From positions 558,001 through 622,000 of the forward strand of contig JAQSDM010000005.1 of assembly GCA_029945945.1 (NCBI GenBank): a stretch of 64,000 bases of DNA, in the 5' to 3' direction. The DNA comes from Algoriphagus sp. (GTDB taxonomy: Bacteria; Bacteroidota; Bacteroidia; Cytophagales; Cyclobacteriaceae). The notes beneath the pieces are model-generated. The model did no database searches and was not told the origin of the DNA. It worked only from the letters and a program-made list of their open reading frames with translations. The first letter of the stretch is position 1; each line of letters starts with the position of its first letter. Shown here in pieces: positions 8,759 to 16,985 of this stretch. The translations under genes and the position numbers were made by a program.

Positions 8759-10204
8759 TTATTTCCCGATCACCTTTATCATCGTTCCCTTATCCAGTTG
8801 ATCAGTAAGCAGCATTCCATTTAAGATTGCAAGTTCTTCAAATCTCTCAGCAGGCATATTGAAACTTTGGAAAGCAGCTTGCAAAGTCATTTTCTGAGGA
8901 ACTGTTTTAATTCTGACTACGTCAGGCTTTCTGTTCAGCTTTTCTGCCTCTTTCAACTCTTTGAAATTCCGGATAGTGGAAAGAAAAGCAGGCTGAAAAT
9001 TATTGAATTTTGAGAGTTCCGAGATACCCATGATGCTGTAGGTATTTCCATCAAACTGAATCAATGAGGAAAGAACCCGGATAGTCCCTTGCTCTTGTTT
9101 CTGATCAGCGATCATGATCAAGGCAGGCAATCCATTGATGGTTTCTTTTTTGGATTCGACCAATTCGAGTTTAAATTGTTCCAAAATCATTTTGGCGGAT
9201 TCGTCAAGGGAAGTTCCTGGTGCGAGTGAAAGCATCATCAAAGCATCTCCGGTTTTTGGAGCCATCTGAACTTGCTGAGGTGTGTTTTGAAGTACCCAAT
9301 CCGTAGGAATCGGAAACAAAATTTTCAAGACCGGGTGGTAAAAAGTATTGTTTTCCACGAATCCCTGCTTGGGATCCTCTCCCAGAACTATTCCGTCAAT
9401 TCTTTTCAAATAACTCTCTCTGTTGATTTTTGGATTGGTCAAATCGAGTTTCTTTTTCCAGTCCTCGGCCAGTTTCGCAACTGTTACATTTCGTTCGGCG
9501 GGTGATGGGTGGGTTGATAGGAATTCAGGAATTTCCTCGCTTTCACTTCCCGCACCTTGTCTTTCTAATGTTTCAAAAAAACCTGCCATTTCGGTCGCGT
9601 CATACCCAATTCGGGAAGAATATTCCACACCAAGTTTATCAGCTTCGCGCTCATCATCTCGTCCAAAACTTAGCATTGCCAGTTGCATTCCCTGCGAAAG
9701 CGGTTCTACAAATTGAGTAAGTTCCGGAACAAGGATCACGCTTGCGATCAGGCCAAGTTGACCAAGCATAGAGTTACGCTGTTGGATCACAGAGTGGCGT
9801 GCAGTGATGTGACCAGTCTCGTGTCCCAATACTCCGGCAAATTCCGCCTCATTATTGAAGTGAGCCATGATTCCTCTGGTGAAGTAAACATAGCCACCTG
9901 GAACTGCAAAGGCGTTTATTACAGGTGAATCCACGATTTTGAATTCGTAGGCGAGTTTTGGACGGTGAGAAACCGCGGCCAATTCATTGCCTTTCTCGGT
10001 GATGAATTTCTGCAACTCAGGGTCATCGTACAACCCAAAAAATGCAATGACTTCCGGATCGGATTGCTGTCCCATGGCTATTTCCTGGCCTTCAGTCATA
10101 AAAACAACTTGTTTCTTTCCCGATACCGGATTGACTGCACAACCCCCAATAAATATCAGAGATAATGCGATTCCCAGCTGACTGAGGTAGATCTTGGTTT
10201 TCAT
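8759..10204 (-). CDS. M48-family metalloprotease, lipoprotein, with LysM-like tail
   Basis: Start placed at the ATG ending at 10204 rather than 54 bases further upstream, because it directly precedes a lipoprotein signal (IFIGGC, Cys22). 481 residues. The zinc-binding motif HETGH is at residues 128-132 with the usual downstream glutamate in DDEREADKLGVEY. This is the BepA/Loi-type M48 peptidase of the envelope, expected to degrade misfolded outer-membrane proteins in the periplasm. The M48 domain covers about residues 35-260; a middle region of unknown role follows; the last 55 residues (VPQKMTLQAAFQSFNMPAERFEELAILNG...) look like a degenerate LysM domain, which may tether the enzyme to peptidoglycan. 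Single gene with its own terminator. Confidence 0.9.
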   Translation of the reverse strand: MKTKIYLSQLGIALSLIFIGGCAVNPVSGKKQVVFMTEGQEIAMGQQSDPEVIAFFGLYDDPELQKFITEKGNELAAVSHRPKLAYEFKIVDSPVINAFAVPGGYVYFTRGIMAHFNNEAEFAGVLGHETGHITARHSVIQQRNSMLGQLGLIASVILVPELTQFVEPLSQGMQLAMLSFGRDDEREADKLGVEYSSRIGYDATEMAGFFETLERQGAGSESEEIPEFLSTHPSPAERNVTVAKLAEDWKKKLDLTNPKINRESYLKRIDGIVLGEDPKQGFVENNTFYHPVLKILFPIPTDWVLQNTPQQVQMAPKTGDALMMLSLAPGTSLDESAKMILEQFKLELVESKKETINGLPALIMIADQKQEQGTIRVLSSLIQFDGNTYSIMGISELSKFNNFQPAFLSTIRNFKELKEAEKLNRKPDVVRIKTVPQKMTLQAAFQSFNMPAERFEELAILNGMLLTDQLDKGTMIKVIGK

Positions 10205-10546
10205 AAGTTTTGATTTTCGGTGGAGGCAAATAAAAGTATTACTGAATTTACGAATCAAATTGATCGAATTCGAATGGTTAAATACAATAAGTAAGCCAGC
10301 AGAAGTAAAGTAAATTTTCCTGGGTTAATGTCTTCATTTTCGCAAAAAAGAGGAGAATGAAACTTTATAAATAAGCGTGTACCAAGTGTTTTTTTTGAAT
10401 CTGGGAGTCTTTCAAAAAGGAACTTCACCGGCAAATAGGCATGATTAAAATACTAACTAAACATCTGAAAAGGACCAGTTTATTAGGTTATTGAAATTGT
10501 ATATTTGCCTTGTCAGGTCTTTTGAAAATACATTAGAGAAATCAAG
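10205..10546. promoter_or_regulatory. 342-bp AT-rich divergent intergenic region with a possible -7 box
   Basis: No gene is visible. TATATTTG at 10500-10507 matches the Bacteroidota -7 consensus TAnnTTTG and lies about 40 bases before the ATG at 10547. No clear TTTG -33 box is seen at the right distance, so this is only a plausible promoter for the barrel gene. Confidence 0.35.
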
Positions 10547-11470
10547 ATGTTCAGACTTAGAATTTTTGTATTTGGCTTATTTCTTTTGTCACCGCAGGCC
10601 TTTGCACAGGATCTCGATCCCAGGGCCTACATGAGGTTGCCATTAAAGACCACAACTGTTTTTACAGGATTCACCTATTCTCGCGGAGGAGTAGTGACGG
10701 ATCCAACACTACCGATCCAGAATATTAAGGCGGATGTACAGGCCTCTTCAATTGGGGTTTCCAGAGTGTTTAATTTTTTTGGGCTTACCTCTCAGGCATT
10801 GGTGGTGGTGCCTTATTCCTGGGCACAAGTATCCGGTGACGTATATCAACAAACGACCAGTATTACCCGATCAGGTTTTGCTGATATGAGAGTCCGGTAT
10901 ACCGTTTTGGTTCATGGAGCACCGGCCGGAGATTTGGAAGAAGTGAGAAAAGCTCCGCGAAGAACAATCATCGGAATAAGCCTGAATACAATAATTCCAA
11001 CGGGACAGTTTTTCAGTGATAAACTCATCAATCTGGGAACTCATAGATGGTCTTTCAGGCCGGAAATTGCGATATCTCAGCCAATCCGAAAGAAATGGCT
11101 TCTTGATTTTTACTCGGGACTTTGGCTTTTTACCGATAATAAATCCTTCTACCCGGGAGAGGTGGTTCGCTCTCAAGAACCCATGGGCACATTTCAATTT
11201 CATCTTAGTTACAACTTCAACCCACTATTATGGGTAGCCGTGAACAGCACTTATTACGTGGGAGGAACTTCCTCTTTTGATAATAAATACAATGATGACC
11301 GCCAGGATAATTCCCGGGTCGGGATTACAGCGGTGATTCCTACCGGAAAATTCAGCTCGTTGAAATTAGCGGCAAGCACCGGGGCAGTTGTCAGGGTTGG
11401 TCAGGATTTTAATACTTATTCGATAGGCTGGCAAAAATCCTGGTTAAGTGATTTGAAGCCCAAGAAATGA
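10547..11470 (+). CDS. Outer-membrane transporter-like barrel (phenol-degradation MetA-like family)
   Basis: A 307-residue protein with signal peptide (MFRLRIFVFGLFLLSPQAFAQ) followed by amphipathic beta strands through to the end. The pattern ARAYMRLPLKTTTVFTGFTYSRGGV, SIGVSRVFNFFG, ADMRVRYTVLVHG, GISLNTIIPTGQF and WLLDFYSGLWLFTDN is characteristic of the family annotated as MetA pathway of phenol degradation (PF13557), which are outer-membrane barrels usually called transporters. The substrate is unknown, and the family name does not imply phenol metabolism here. Ends before a strong terminator. Confidence 0.75.
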   Translation: MFRLRIFVFGLFLLSPQAFAQDLDPRAYMRLPLKTTTVFTGFTYSRGGVVTDPTLPIQNIKADVQASSIGVSRVFNFFGLTSQALVVVPYSWAQVSGDVYQQTTSITRSGFADMRVRYTVLVHGAPAGDLEEVRKAPRRTIIGISLNTIIPTGQFFSDKLINLGTHRWSFRPEIAISQPIRKKWLLDFYSGLWLFTDNKSFYPGEVVRSQEPMGTFQFHLSYNFNPLLWVAVNSTYYVGGTSSFDNKYNDDRQDNSRVGITAVIPTGKFSSLKLAASTGAVVRVGQDFNTYSIGWQKSWLSDLKPKK

Positions 11471-11544
11471 ATGTTGAGTAATGAGAAAATATTCCTGATT
11501 TCAAATTCATGTCCTGAGATCAACTTTAAAATTGACAGCCTTAA

Positions 11545-11587
11545 AAATCGAAAGAGCCTGATCGGTTGAATCAGACTCTTTCGATTT
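11545..11587. terminator. Bidirectional terminator between barrel gene and korB
   Basis: 18-base arms at 11545-11562 and 11570-11587 with one mismatch (AAATCGAAAGAG / CTCTTTCGATTT). It lies between convergent genes and can terminate both. Confidence 0.85.
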
Positions 11588-11603
11588 CTAAATAAAACAG
11601 GCT

Positions 11604-12656
11604 TTACCTCCAGTCTTTATTAATACTCTTCAACACCTCCGAGCCCGGACAAAGGTCTTCCTTGGTCAGTGAATTCAAAGGCCTTAAGGAAGTATTGATC
11701 ATCTCATGCAGATCGACAGGTTCCGGATTGATGTATAAAAGACCTGTCAGAATTTCATTTTTCAGCTTGGCATTTTGTACTGCATTGATGGCAGATATCC
11801 GATCTTCCGGATCCCAATCCTGTGCGATTTTATGAAACTGAAGAAATGTACCATCGTGTAGTTTGACGGATTTCTGACTTCCCTCTGAATAGGAGGTAGT
11901 GATTTCAGCCATTTCAGGCACGAAATCAAACGTGGAAGTTGCTTCCATATGCTCACGCACAAAATCATAAGACTTGGTAGAGCCGGGATTGTTGTTGAAC
12001 GTGACACAGGGTGAAATCACATTGATGAAGGCAAATCCGGGATGGTTCATAGCTGCTTTGATAAGCGGTACCAACTGTGATTTATCCCCCGAAAAACTCT
12101 GAGCAACAAAAGTGGCTCCCAATTCAATGGCAAGACTTGCCAGATCGATCGATTGGAAAAGATTGACGTGACCGGATTTGTTTTTGGACCCGCTGTCAGC
12201 GGTGGCTGAGTCCTGTCCTTTGGTCAGACCGTAACAACCATTATTCATCACGATGTAAACCATGTTGAGATTCCTACGGATGACATGGACAAACTGCCCC
12301 ATGCCGATTGAAGCAGAATCACCATCACCGGAGACTCCAAGGTAAATGAGATCACGATTGGCCATATTGGCACCTGTGGCTACTGATGGCATTCTTCCGT
12401 GAACACTGTTGAACCCGTGAGAATTGCTCAGGAAATAAGCAGGGGTTTTGGAAGAACATCCAATGCCGGAAAGTTTGGCAAGTCGGTGAGGCTCGATGTC
12501 CAATTCATAAGCAGCCTGAATAATGCCAGCGCTGATTGAATCGTGTCCGCAACCTGCACAGAGCGTCGAAAGTGAACCTTCGTAATAATCTACAGAATAG
12601 CCTAAGTTATTCTTGGGTAATTCCGGGTGACGAAATTTTGGGCGAAGATATGTCAT
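11604..12656 (-). CDS. korB: 2-oxoacid:ferredoxin oxidoreductase, beta subunit
   Basis: A 350-residue thiamine-pyrophosphate subunit. The Fe-S-type CAGCGHDS motif is at about residue 34, and the TPP/Mg motif GDGDSASIGMGQF followed by VMNNGCYGLTKGQ is near residues 109-145. These are typical of the beta subunit of 2-oxoglutarate (or other 2-oxoacid) ferredoxin oxidoreductases. It is 12 bases downstream of the alpha subunit and the last gene of a three-gene operon. Reaction: oxidative decarboxylation of a 2-oxoacid to its acyl-CoA with reduction of ferredoxin, reversible in principle. 2-Oxoglutarate is the likeliest substrate by family; I cannot exclude others. Confidence 0.9.
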   Translation of the reverse strand: MTYLRPKFRHPELPKNNLGYSVDYYEGSLSTLCAGCGHDSISAGIIQAAYELDIEPHRLAKLSGIGCSSKTPAYFLSNSHGFNSVHGRMPSVATGANMANRDLIYLGVSGDGDSASIGMGQFVHVIRRNLNMVYIVMNNGCYGLTKGQDSATADSGSKNKSGHVNLFQSIDLASLAIELGATFVAQSFSGDKSQLVPLIKAAMNHPGFAFINVISPCVTFNNNPGSTKSYDFVREHMEATSTFDFVPEMAEITTSYSEGSQKSVKLHDGTFLQFHKIAQDWDPEDRISAINAVQNAKLKNEILTGLLYINPEPVDLHEMINTSLRPLNSLTKEDLCPGSEVLKSINKDWR

Positions 12657-12668
12657 TTGAAAGGAGGC

Positions 12669-14489
12669 CTATTTGAGATCAGAAAATGAAAGACCGGATT
12701 TTATTGAGTTCACAATCTGATCCGCCGTGATAGGAAGACCATCGTAATTCAACACTGAAACCAGTTTTTCAGGATTTATACTTAATTCAATCATGAGCAG
12801 ACTCTTCATTTGCGCATCCCGATTCTGCTCCACCACAAATACTTTATCATGGGAATGGATGAATTCCTCTACTGTGTCATTAAATGGAAAGGACTTGATT
12901 CGAATTGCGTCCAATTGTACACCTTCGGCCTTAAGAATATCAATTGCCTCTTCCGTTGAATATTCGGAAGTGCCAAAGAATAAAATTCCATAGGTGGATA
13001 AATTCACTTCCTGATATAAATGCGGGCCGGGAACATAACTTTTCGCAGTGTTCCATTTCTTCATCAGGCGATCCATATTTCTCACATAGGCATCGCCACT
13101 TTCGGTGTACACGGCGTATTCATCTCGGGAGGTTCCTCGGGTAAAATAGGAGCCTTTGGTCGGATGGGTTCCGGGATAAGTTCGATACGGGATTCCATCT
13201 CCATCCACATCCAGGTAACGACCGAATCGCTCAATTCCTTCAAGCGCTTCGGCATCCAAAACTTTTCCTCTTTTGTATTGCCTGTGGTCGTCCCACTGAA
13301 AGGGTTTCGACATGTGATCATTCATTCCAAGATCAAGATCTGTCATCACAATGACGGGAGTTTGAAGCTGTTCGGTCAGATCGAATGCATCCGCTGTCAT
13401 TTCAAAACACTCTTTTGGAGTAGAAGGAAATAAAAGGATGTGTTTGGTGTCGCCATGAGATGCGTATGCCGCTTCCAACGTATCCGATTGTTGTGTCCGT
13501 GTCGGCATTCCTGTGGAAGGTCCTGTTCGCTGCACATCTATCAGCACGGTGGGGATTTCTGCGAAATAGGCTAGTCCCAGAAATTCATTCATCAGCGAAA
13601 GTCCCGGCCCGCTTGTCGCAGTAAAGGAGCGTGCACCATTCCAGTTGGCACCAATCACCATCCCGATCGCAGCAAGTTCGTCCTCTGCCTGAATGATGGC
13701 CACATTGCGTTTACCTGTTTCCGGATCGATCCGATATTCATCCGAAAAATTCATAAATGATTCAATCACCGAGGTAGAAGGCGTAATCGGATACCAGGCA
13801 GCAACGGTAGCACCCCCGTAAACGGCACCTAATCCGCAGGCAGTATTGCCATCTATCATGATAGAATCTCCCACCAAATCTCGTTGCTCGACCCGGATAT
13901 CGATTGGGTCACTATAATGCTCATGAATGTAATCAACACCCATTTGGAGTGCTTTAATGTTGGGAGCGATCAGTTTTTCCTTTCCTGCAAACTGTTCTGC
14001 AAGCAGGCTTTCAAATACTTTGAAATCGATCTCTAATAAGGCGGCAAGAGCGCCGACATAGATGATGTTTTTAAACAGCTGTCGCTGACGAGGATCAGTA
14101 AATGCCTCGTTACACATCTCCATCAAGGGAATCCCGATGTAATGAATGTCATCCCGAATGTAATTTGAATGAAGCGGTTTGGAGCTGTCATACAGGAAAT
14201 ATCCGCCGGTTCTGACATTTCCCACATCCTTAAGCATGCTTTGGGGATTAACACAAACCATGATGTCAATGCCTTCCCTGCGACCGAGGTATCCTTTTTC
14301 GCTGACACGAACTTCATACCAAGTGGGTAATCCCTGAATGTTGGAAGGGAAAATGTTCTTGGGAGTAACCGGAACGCCCATTCTGAAAATTGATTTGCAA
14401 AACAGGTAGTTGGCACTTGCCGATCCTGTACCATTTACATTGGCAAATCGGATTACAAAGTCGTTGATCTTTACTTGGTTGAGTGACAT
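12669..14489 (-). CDS. korA: 2-oxoacid:ferredoxin oxidoreductase, fused gamma-alpha subunit
   Basis: A 606-residue fusion of the gamma domain (about residues 10-190, with GTGSASANYLFCKSIFRMG and GREGIDIMVCVNPQ-type sequence) and the alpha domain (from about 205, with GNTACGLGAVYGGATVAAWYPITP, RTGPSTGMPTRTQQSD and VIVMTDLDLGMND). The RTGPSTGMPT motif is the substrate/CoA-region signature of the family. The gene start overlaps the end of the upstream FAD/Fe-S gene by 19 bases, and the beta subunit follows by 12 bases, so all three should be made together as one cytosolic complex. Confidence 0.92.
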   Translation of the reverse strand: MSLNQVKINDFVIRFANVNGTGSASANYLFCKSIFRMGVPVTPKNIFPSNIQGLPTWYEVRVSEKGYLGRREGIDIMVCVNPQSMLKDVGNVRTGGYFLYDSSKPLHSNYIRDDIHYIGIPLMEMCNEAFTDPRQRQLFKNIIYVGALAALLEIDFKVFESLLAEQFAGKEKLIAPNIKALQMGVDYIHEHYSDPIDIRVEQRDLVGDSIMIDGNTACGLGAVYGGATVAAWYPITPSTSVIESFMNFSDEYRIDPETGKRNVAIIQAEDELAAIGMVIGANWNGARSFTATSGPGLSLMNEFLGLAYFAEIPTVLIDVQRTGPSTGMPTRTQQSDTLEAAYASHGDTKHILLFPSTPKECFEMTADAFDLTEQLQTPVIVMTDLDLGMNDHMSKPFQWDDHRQYKRGKVLDAEALEGIERFGRYLDVDGDGIPYRTYPGTHPTKGSYFTRGTSRDEYAVYTESGDAYVRNMDRLMKKWNTAKSYVPGPHLYQEVNLSTYGILFFGTSEYSTEEAIDILKAEGVQLDAIRIKSFPFNDTVEEFIHSHDKVFVVEQNRDAQMKSLLMIELSINPEKLVSVLNYDGLPITADQIVNSIKSGLSFSDLK

Positions 14490-16264
14490 CCTGAATGTGC
14501 TTTTGTAACGTTATAGAAGAATTTTTGCATATCCCAGGCTGAGGTGGGACAGCGCTCTGCACATAAACCGCAGTGAAGGCAGACATCTTCATCCTTCACC
14601 ATGACCCGGTTGGTTTTGAGAGGTTCAGAAACATAAATATCCTGAGTGAGATTTTTAGCCGGCATTTTTAAGACCGCACGTAAGTCCGTCTCGGTTTCCT
14701 CATTATTGACAAATGAGATGCAGGAAGTGGGACATATATCCATGCAGGCATCACATTCGATACACTTGGATTCACTGAAAACAGTCTGCACATCGCAATT
14801 GAGGCAACGTTGTGCTTCTTTGTATCCTTCGAGTTTGCTGAACCCAAGTTCGACTTCTTTCTTCCGGTCATGCAGGGTCACCTTCTTGTCTGCCTGCGGA
14901 ACGATGTAGCGAATGTCGTTCACCACTTCACTTTCATAGGCCCACTCATGCATTCCCATTTTCTGACTTACCAGATTCACGAATGGAGAAGGCCGTTTGG
15001 TGAGTTCCTCGTTACGGCAATGAAGATCTATTGAAATAGCAGCCTGATGCCCGTGAGCGACTGCCGTGATGACGTTTTTTGGACCCCAGGCAGCATCACC
15101 GCCAAAGAATACTTTTGGATTGGTGGACACGAAAGTTTTCTCATCGACAATTGGCATATTCCATTTGTCGAACTCAACTCCCTGATCACGCTCCAGCCAT
15201 GGAAAACTGTTTTCCTGACCAATGGCAACCAACACGTCATCCGCTTCAATAAACACATCCGGTTCGCCGGTTGGGATCAGCTTTCGTTTTCCGTTTTCCA
15301 TGACAGCTTTCACTTTTTCGAAAGTCATTCCTTTCAGGATACCATCCTCCACGACAAACATCTTGGGGACGTGATTGTCGATGATGGGAATATCTTCATG
15401 CTGCGCATCTTCTTTTTCCCAGGGTGATGCCTTCATTTCAGCAAACGGGCTTCGAACGACAACTTTTACTTCTTCACCCCCAAGACGACGGGCAGTTCGG
15501 CAGCAGTCCATGGCAGTGTTTCCGCCACCGAGTACAATTACTTTTTTTCCGATTTTCTGAGTATGCTCAAAAGCAACACTTGCCAGCCAGTTGATTCCGA
15601 TATGGATATTGGCATCGCCTTCTATCCGGCCCGGCATGTCCGGTAAGTCTCTTCCTTTTGGAGCTCCTGTTCCTATAAAAATGGCGTCATAATCTTTGGA
15701 AAGAAGTTCTTTCAGGCTTGACACAAAGTGATTGAAGTGGGTATGGATTCCCAGATCCAGGATGTAGTTTACTTCTTCATTGAGAACGGTTTCAGGCAGA
15801 CGGAAAGAAGGGATCTGACTTCGCATAAATCCTCCTCCCAACTTCTGTTCGTCGAAAAGGTGGATTTCATAACCGAGCGGAGCCAAATCGCGGCTCACTG
15901 TCAGAGAAGCAGGTCCTGCGCCCACAAGTGCGATTTTTTTGCCGTTTGGTGCGAAAGGCCCCTGAGGCATCAGCTTTTTTACATCACCTTTATTATCTGC
16001 TGCAACCCGCTTCAGTCGACAGATTGCAACGGGTTCTTCTTCAACTCTGCCTCGTCGGCATGCCGGCTCACAGGGACGGTCGCAGGTGCGACCCAAAATC
16101 CCCGGAAAAACATTTGAATCCCAGTTGACCATGTATGCTTCGTCATACTTTTCCTGAGCGATCAGGCGAATGTATTCCGGCACCGGCGTATGGGCAGGAC
16201 AGGCATATTGACAATCAACTACTTTGTGAAAGTATTCCGGGTCTTTGATATCGGTTGGCTCCAT
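14471..16264 (-). CDS. FAD/NAD(P)-dependent oxidoreductase with two 4Fe-4S clusters, partner of KorAB
   Basis: A 597-residue protein of the GltD/DPYD-N type. An N-terminal cysteine-rich helical domain (CQYACPAHTPVPEY, then CDRPCEPACRR at about residues 60-70) precedes an FAD-binding GAGPASLTVSRDL (about 114-127) and an NAD(P)-binding VLGGGNTAMDCCRTARRLG (about 245). The C-terminus carries a bacterial two-cluster ferredoxin: CIECDACMDICPTSC and CLHCGLCAERCPTSAW. It overlaps the alpha subunit gene. The simplest reading is that it moves electrons between the ferredoxin-type clusters of the 2-oxoacid oxidoreductase and NAD(P)H. This arrangement occurs in other Bacteroidota; direction of electron flow is not visible from sequence. 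Confidence 0.88.
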   Translation of the reverse strand: MEPTDIKDPEYFHKVVDCQYACPAHTPVPEYIRLIAQEKYDEAYMVNWDSNVFPGILGRTCDRPCEPACRRGRVEEEPVAICRLKRVAADNKGDVKKLMPQGPFAPNGKKIALVGAGPASLTVSRDLAPLGYEIHLFDEQKLGGGFMRSQIPSFRLPETVLNEEVNYILDLGIHTHFNHFVSSLKELLSKDYDAIFIGTGAPKGRDLPDMPGRIEGDANIHIGINWLASVAFEHTQKIGKKVIVLGGGNTAMDCCRTARRLGGEEVKVVVRSPFAEMKASPWEKEDAQHEDIPIIDNHVPKMFVVEDGILKGMTFEKVKAVMENGKRKLIPTGEPDVFIEADDVLVAIGQENSFPWLERDQGVEFDKWNMPIVDEKTFVSTNPKVFFGGDAAWGPKNVITAVAHGHQAAISIDLHCRNEELTKRPSPFVNLVSQKMGMHEWAYESEVVNDIRYIVPQADKKVTLHDRKKEVELGFSKLEGYKEAQRCLNCDVQTVFSESKCIECDACMDICPTSCISFVNNEETETDLRAVLKMPAKNLTQDIYVSEPLKTNRVMVKDEDVCLHCGLCAERCPTSAWDMQKFFYNVTKAHSGCHSTK

Positions 16265-16508
16265 GTAATCTCTTAGGATTGAAAGCGTGAGTTGTAACCT
16301 GTTTTCTCTTCGTTCCTGCGGAAAGAAAATCGTTTACAGTTAAGTAATTATATGATTTTTTTGATGACGTACATTCACCATTTATAAGATTTTTTAAACC
16401 TTGAACTACCTCGGAAATTGATGGATTTAAGCCATGGATTTCACACGCCGAAAGATGAGAGTATCATCTTATTTGCTCAAAAAAGGCAGGTTCGGATTTA
16501 CTTGTCCA

Positions 16509-16868
16509 TTACTTCCTTTTGCCAGAAAAAGTACCTTCGCCCATACTCGCCAGTTTTACTTTACCGCTCATTTCAGCACCTTTTACAGTTCCGTCATATT
16601 CGATCAGATTTCCCTGGATATCAAACTCCAGATGGATCACATTTCCTTTCAGCGTTCCTTTTACTGCGGATTCACCTAGTTGGCCGGTATAAGTACCGGT
16701 AATGGTGGTGTCATTCACCTGATCGAGAACGAAGGTTGGCGAACCGCTTCCCATGTCGGAAGTGACGCTCATGGTCCAGGTGCCTTTTACATTGATTTTT
16801 TCCTGTGCAAACACAGCAGTGAAGCCTATAAAAAATAGGAGTAAGAACAGGGTGCTTAGCTTTTTCAT
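16509..16868 (-). CDS. Small secreted beta-rich protein of unknown function
   Basis: A 119-residue protein with signal peptide MKKLSTLFLLLFFIGFTAVFAQ. The mature part is all short polar beta strands: INVKGTWTMSVTSDMG, PTFVLDQVNDTTITGTYTGQL, AVKGTLKGNVIHLEFDIQ, EYDGTVKGAEMSGKVKLA and GEGTFSGKRK. The repeated G-T/V-K-G turns suggest a small lipocalin-like or META-like barrel. The family is unknown to me. It is separated from its neighbours and carries no visible operon link. Confidence 0.65.
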   Translation of the reverse strand: MKKLSTLFLLLFFIGFTAVFAQEKINVKGTWTMSVTSDMGSGSPTFVLDQVNDTTITGTYTGQLGESAVKGTLKGNVIHLEFDIQGNLIEYDGTVKGAEMSGKVKLASMGEGTFSGKRK

Positions 16869-16985
16869 GTAGGTTTATTTTGGGTTTTTCGATTTGATTG
16901 ATCGAAATCCAAAATATCGATTTTTGAATACCAAACCTACAAATACGGAGGCAAGATGATTGATTTTGAAAATTTACCTTCAAAT

